DNA of 7,357 nucleotides from Deltaproteobacteria bacterium. Lineage in GTDB: Bacteria; Desulfobacterota; DSM-4660; Desulfatiglandales; B25-G16. The position numbers were made by a program, and so were the translations under genes. The stretch is taken from contig QMLT01000079.1 in NCBI GenBank assembly GCA_003646875.1, forward strand, positions 1 to 7,357, given 5' to 3'. Position 1 is the stretch's first letter, and every line of letters starts with the position of its first letter. Shown piece after piece: positions 5,767 through 7,357 of this stretch. The notes under the pieces are model-generated. The model was not told the DNA's origin. It did not search any database and saw only the letters and a program-made list of their open reading frames with translations.

Positions 5767-7103
5767 AAGAAAAAAATATTATTATCATAGGCATGGGTAC
5801 TTCGTCATCAGGGGCAGCCGCTGCAGTAAACCATACAAACCCAAAAGCAGAGGTGAGCATTATAGAAAAAAGAGGATACGAAATGTATTCATCCTGTGGA
5901 ATGCCCTTTGCATTTGAAGGAAGGCTGGATTTTGGATCACTTAAACATGATTTCCCAGCAAGAGGACCAAGGACTAAGTTATATTTGAACACAGAAGAGG
6001 TAAAAATAAATCCAGACAGAAAAGAGGTAGTAATAAAAAACCAGGAAGGTCAAAATGCCTTTCAGTATGACTCCCTCATTATTGCCACAGGAGCGCGACC
6101 GATAATTCCACCAATAACTAATATTGAAAGGTTTTTAGGGAGCTACGCTCATACCCTGCATACTTTAGAAGAGGTTTCCCATTTATATAACATTGTCAAC
6201 CAGGACACCAAGATATCAATAATTGGGGCAGGCGCTATTGGAGTCGAGTTTGCAATGGCAATGAAAAAGAAGGGCTTAGAGATCATGATTGCAGAAATGA
6301 TGGGCCAGATATTCCCAAATGCGTTAGATAATGATATGGCAAGGCATGTTCAGGAATACTTAGAAATAAGCGGAATCAAGGTGCTGACAGATTCCAGGGT
6401 GAAAGAGGTGATAGGCAAAGATAAGGTAGAAGGCATAATCATAGATGAAAAGGAATATAAAACAGATCTTATCATTTTGGCCTGTGGTATTATTCCTAAC
6501 ATAGAATGGCTAAAAAATTGTGGTATTTCTTGCAATAAAAACGGCATTATCACAAATAATAGAATGATGACAAATATGAAATGCGTTTATGCAGCAGGTG
6601 ACTGCGTTGAAACCTATAACGCTATGACAAAGAAAAAATGCGGGTCAGCGCTGGCAGTTCCAGCGCTAAAACAAGGAAGGGTTGCAGGGATAAACGCTGC
6701 AGGAGGAAGGGCAATCTATAGTGGAACACTGAACACCTTTATCTCAATATTTGGCGATTACGCTGTAGGTTCTACGGGAATCACATCAGAACAAGCAAAG
6801 GAAGAAGGCTATGAACTCGTAATCCAAAAAATAAAAGGACAAAATAAAGCAGATTGGTATCCCGGACATAAGGAGTTGATTGTAAAACTCATTGCAGATA
6901 AAAAAGGGAAACTCTTGGGAGGCCAGGTGTTTGGGGAAAAAATCGCGGTAAAAAATAGAATAGACATCATTTCTTCCTATTTATCTACAAAAAGTCACCT
7001 AAGAGATATGATAAAGGGAGAACTCGCTTACTGCCCTGATGTCGCAAATATACCAGATCCTTTGACAACAGCTGTAGATTTTATGCTGAGGAGGGTGAAA
7101 TAA
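5763..7103 (+). CDS. FAD-dependent pyridine nucleotide-disulfide oxidoreductase, single-cysteine (CoA-disulfide reductase / NADH oxidase type)
   Basis: This 446-residue flavoprotein has an N-terminal FAD-binding GxGxxxxG (10-17), the ATGARP segment at 108-113, an NAD(P)-binding GAGAIGVEF at 155-163 and the second FAD motif YAAGDC at 276-281. E178 at the end of the second beta strand suggests NADH preference. The active-site segment SSCGMPFA has one redox cysteine, C45, as in CoA-disulfide reductases, NADH oxidases and NADH peroxidases, not the CxxxxC pair of lipoamide dehydrogenase. The C-terminal AYCPDVANIPDPL resembles the dimer interface of the single-cysteine group and lacks the HxHPT..E pair of L-protein. 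ATG overlaps the lipA stop as ATGA, so it is probably co-translated with lipA. Plausible substrates are CoA or small-thiol disulfides, persulfide/polysulfide, or oxygen/peroxide; the exact one cannot be read from sequence. Confidence 0.85.
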   Translation: MKEKNIIIIGMGTSSSGAAAAVNHTNPKAEVSIIEKRGYEMYSSCGMPFAFEGRLDFGSLKHDFPARGPRTKLYLNTEEVKINPDRKEVVIKNQEGQNAFQYDSLIIATGARPIIPPITNIERFLGSYAHTLHTLEEVSHLYNIVNQDTKISIIGAGAIGVEFAMAMKKKGLEIMIAEMMGQIFPNALDNDMARHVQEYLEISGIKVLTDSRVKEVIGKDKVEGIIIDEKEYKTDLIILACGIIPNIEWLKNCGISCNKNGIITNNRMMTNMKCVYAAGDCVETYNAMTKKKCGSALAVPALKQGRVAGINAAGGRAIYSGTLNTFISIFGDYAVGSTGITSEQAKEEGYELVIQKIKGQNKADWYPGHKELIVKLIADKKGKLLGGQVFGEKIAVKNRIDIISSYLSTKSHLRDMIKGELAYCPDVANIPDPLTTAVDFMLRRVK

Positions 7104-7120
7104 TAACATGAAATCAACTA

Positions 7121-7156
7121 TTCAGCCACAGATTCACACAGATGAACACAGATAGG
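7121..7156 (+). repeat. Short CACAGAT-type direct repeat at the start of the GxxExxY gene
   Basis: CACAGATT (7127-7134), CACAGATG (7137-7144) and CACAGATA (7147-7154) are three near-identical units about 10 bases apart. The block starts 17 bases after the oxidoreductase stop and runs into the next gene, whose ATG at 7142 lies inside the second unit. I recall such blocks lying just before GxxExxY genes in other genomes. Confidence 0.6.
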
Positions 7157-7357
7157 CTAAAACACAAAGAAACGACAGATATTATCCTTAAAAGCTTTTA
7201 CGAAGTTTATAATGAGCTTGGTAATGGATTTCTAGAATCTGTGTATGAAAATGCCTTATATATTGTCTTAACCGGGTATGGACTATGTGTAGAAAGGCAG
7301 AAGGATATTTCTGTATTTTTTAGAGGTAATATAATCGGAGATTTTAAGGCAGACTTG
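7142..7357 (+). CDS. GxxExxY-family protein, 3' end cut by the window
   Basis: The first 72 codons are present and open to the window edge. The product starts MNTDRLKHKETTDIILKSFY and carries the name-giving motif G29-F-L-E32-S-V-Y35, followed by ENAL and a GDFKADL segment (66-72). In the family, that segment carries the first acidic residue of a predicted PD-(D/E)XK nuclease-like core. The E-x-K part would lie beyond the window. Cellular function of this family is not established. The ATG sits within the CACAGAT repeat, so the first few residues are repeat-encoded. It follows the operon by 38 bases but is functionally unrelated and probably a mobile or accessory insertion. Other starts upstream are in other frames. 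Confidence 0.85.
   Translation, partial: MNTDRLKHKETTDIILKSFYEVYNELGNGFLESVYENALYIVLTGYGLCVERQKDISVFFRGNIIGDFKADL

Noticed and set aside
5763..7103. Calling the flavoprotein a dihydrolipoamide dehydrogenase (L-protein) from context
   Set aside because: It lacks the CxxxxC redox pair and the C-terminal HxHPT..E motif. Only C45 is in the active-site position.
7108..7155. ATG at 7108 as a start for the last gene
   Set aside because: It is in a different frame and meets a stop after about 15 codons, whereas ATG 7142 opens the GxxExxY frame.

Overview
This window is one glycine/lipoate gene cluster on the + strand, preceded by about 530 bases of non-coding DNA. It reads as AT-rich bacterial DNA. 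The tandem glycine riboswitch, short overlapping genes and scattered palindromic repeats point to a bacterium. The repeat families, an imperfect 'GCCACAAAG' inverted repeat and a 'CACAGAT' repeat before a GxxExxY gene, are ones I associate with deep-branching, often anaerobic lineages such as anammox Planctomycetota. That taxonomic hint is recollection, not proof.

Layout: 1-534 holds no convincing gene, only a possible terminator and a crowd of short inverted repeats. A near-consensus sigma-70-type promoter (535-564) drives a tandem glycine riboswitch (about 578-781). The 3' strand of the second aptamer's P1 stem is also the 5' strand of an intrinsic terminator (776-817), so glycine binding should switch transcription on. 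Next comes an 883-codon gene joining a glycine-cleavage T-protein (GcvT) to a complete serine hydroxymethyltransferase (SHMT/GlyA) in one polypeptide (850-3501). After a 176-base spacer with a long hairpin come gcvH (3678-4112), a 111-base inverted-repeat element (4115-4225), lipB (4254-4922), lipA (about 4915-5766) and an FAD/NAD(P)H pyridine-nucleotide-disulfide oxidoreductase (5763-7103). The last three genes overlap and look translationally coupled. A GxxExxY-family gene, cut by the window edge, begins inside a short repeat at 7142.

How the parts work together: LipB moves octanoate from acyl carrier protein to GcvH, and LipA inserts two sulfurs to make lipoyl-GcvH. GcvH carries the aminomethyl group from the P-protein (not in the window) to the GcvT domain, which releases ammonia and makes 5,10-methylene-tetrahydrofolate. 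The fused SHMT domain can combine that product with a second glycine to make serine, or run in reverse. The fusion puts producer and consumer of methylene-THF in one chain under glycine-sensing control. P-protein and a canonical dihydrolipoamide dehydrogenase (L-protein) are absent. The flavoprotein at the end has one active-site cysteine instead of the L-protein pair, so it is not an obvious substitute.

The most notable items are the GcvT-SHMT fusion with its altered T-protein C-terminal domain and SHMT phosphate-loop substitution, the GcvH with a 16-residue insertion, the single-cysteine flavoprotein coupled to lipA, and the three repeat elements placed in or beside the operon.
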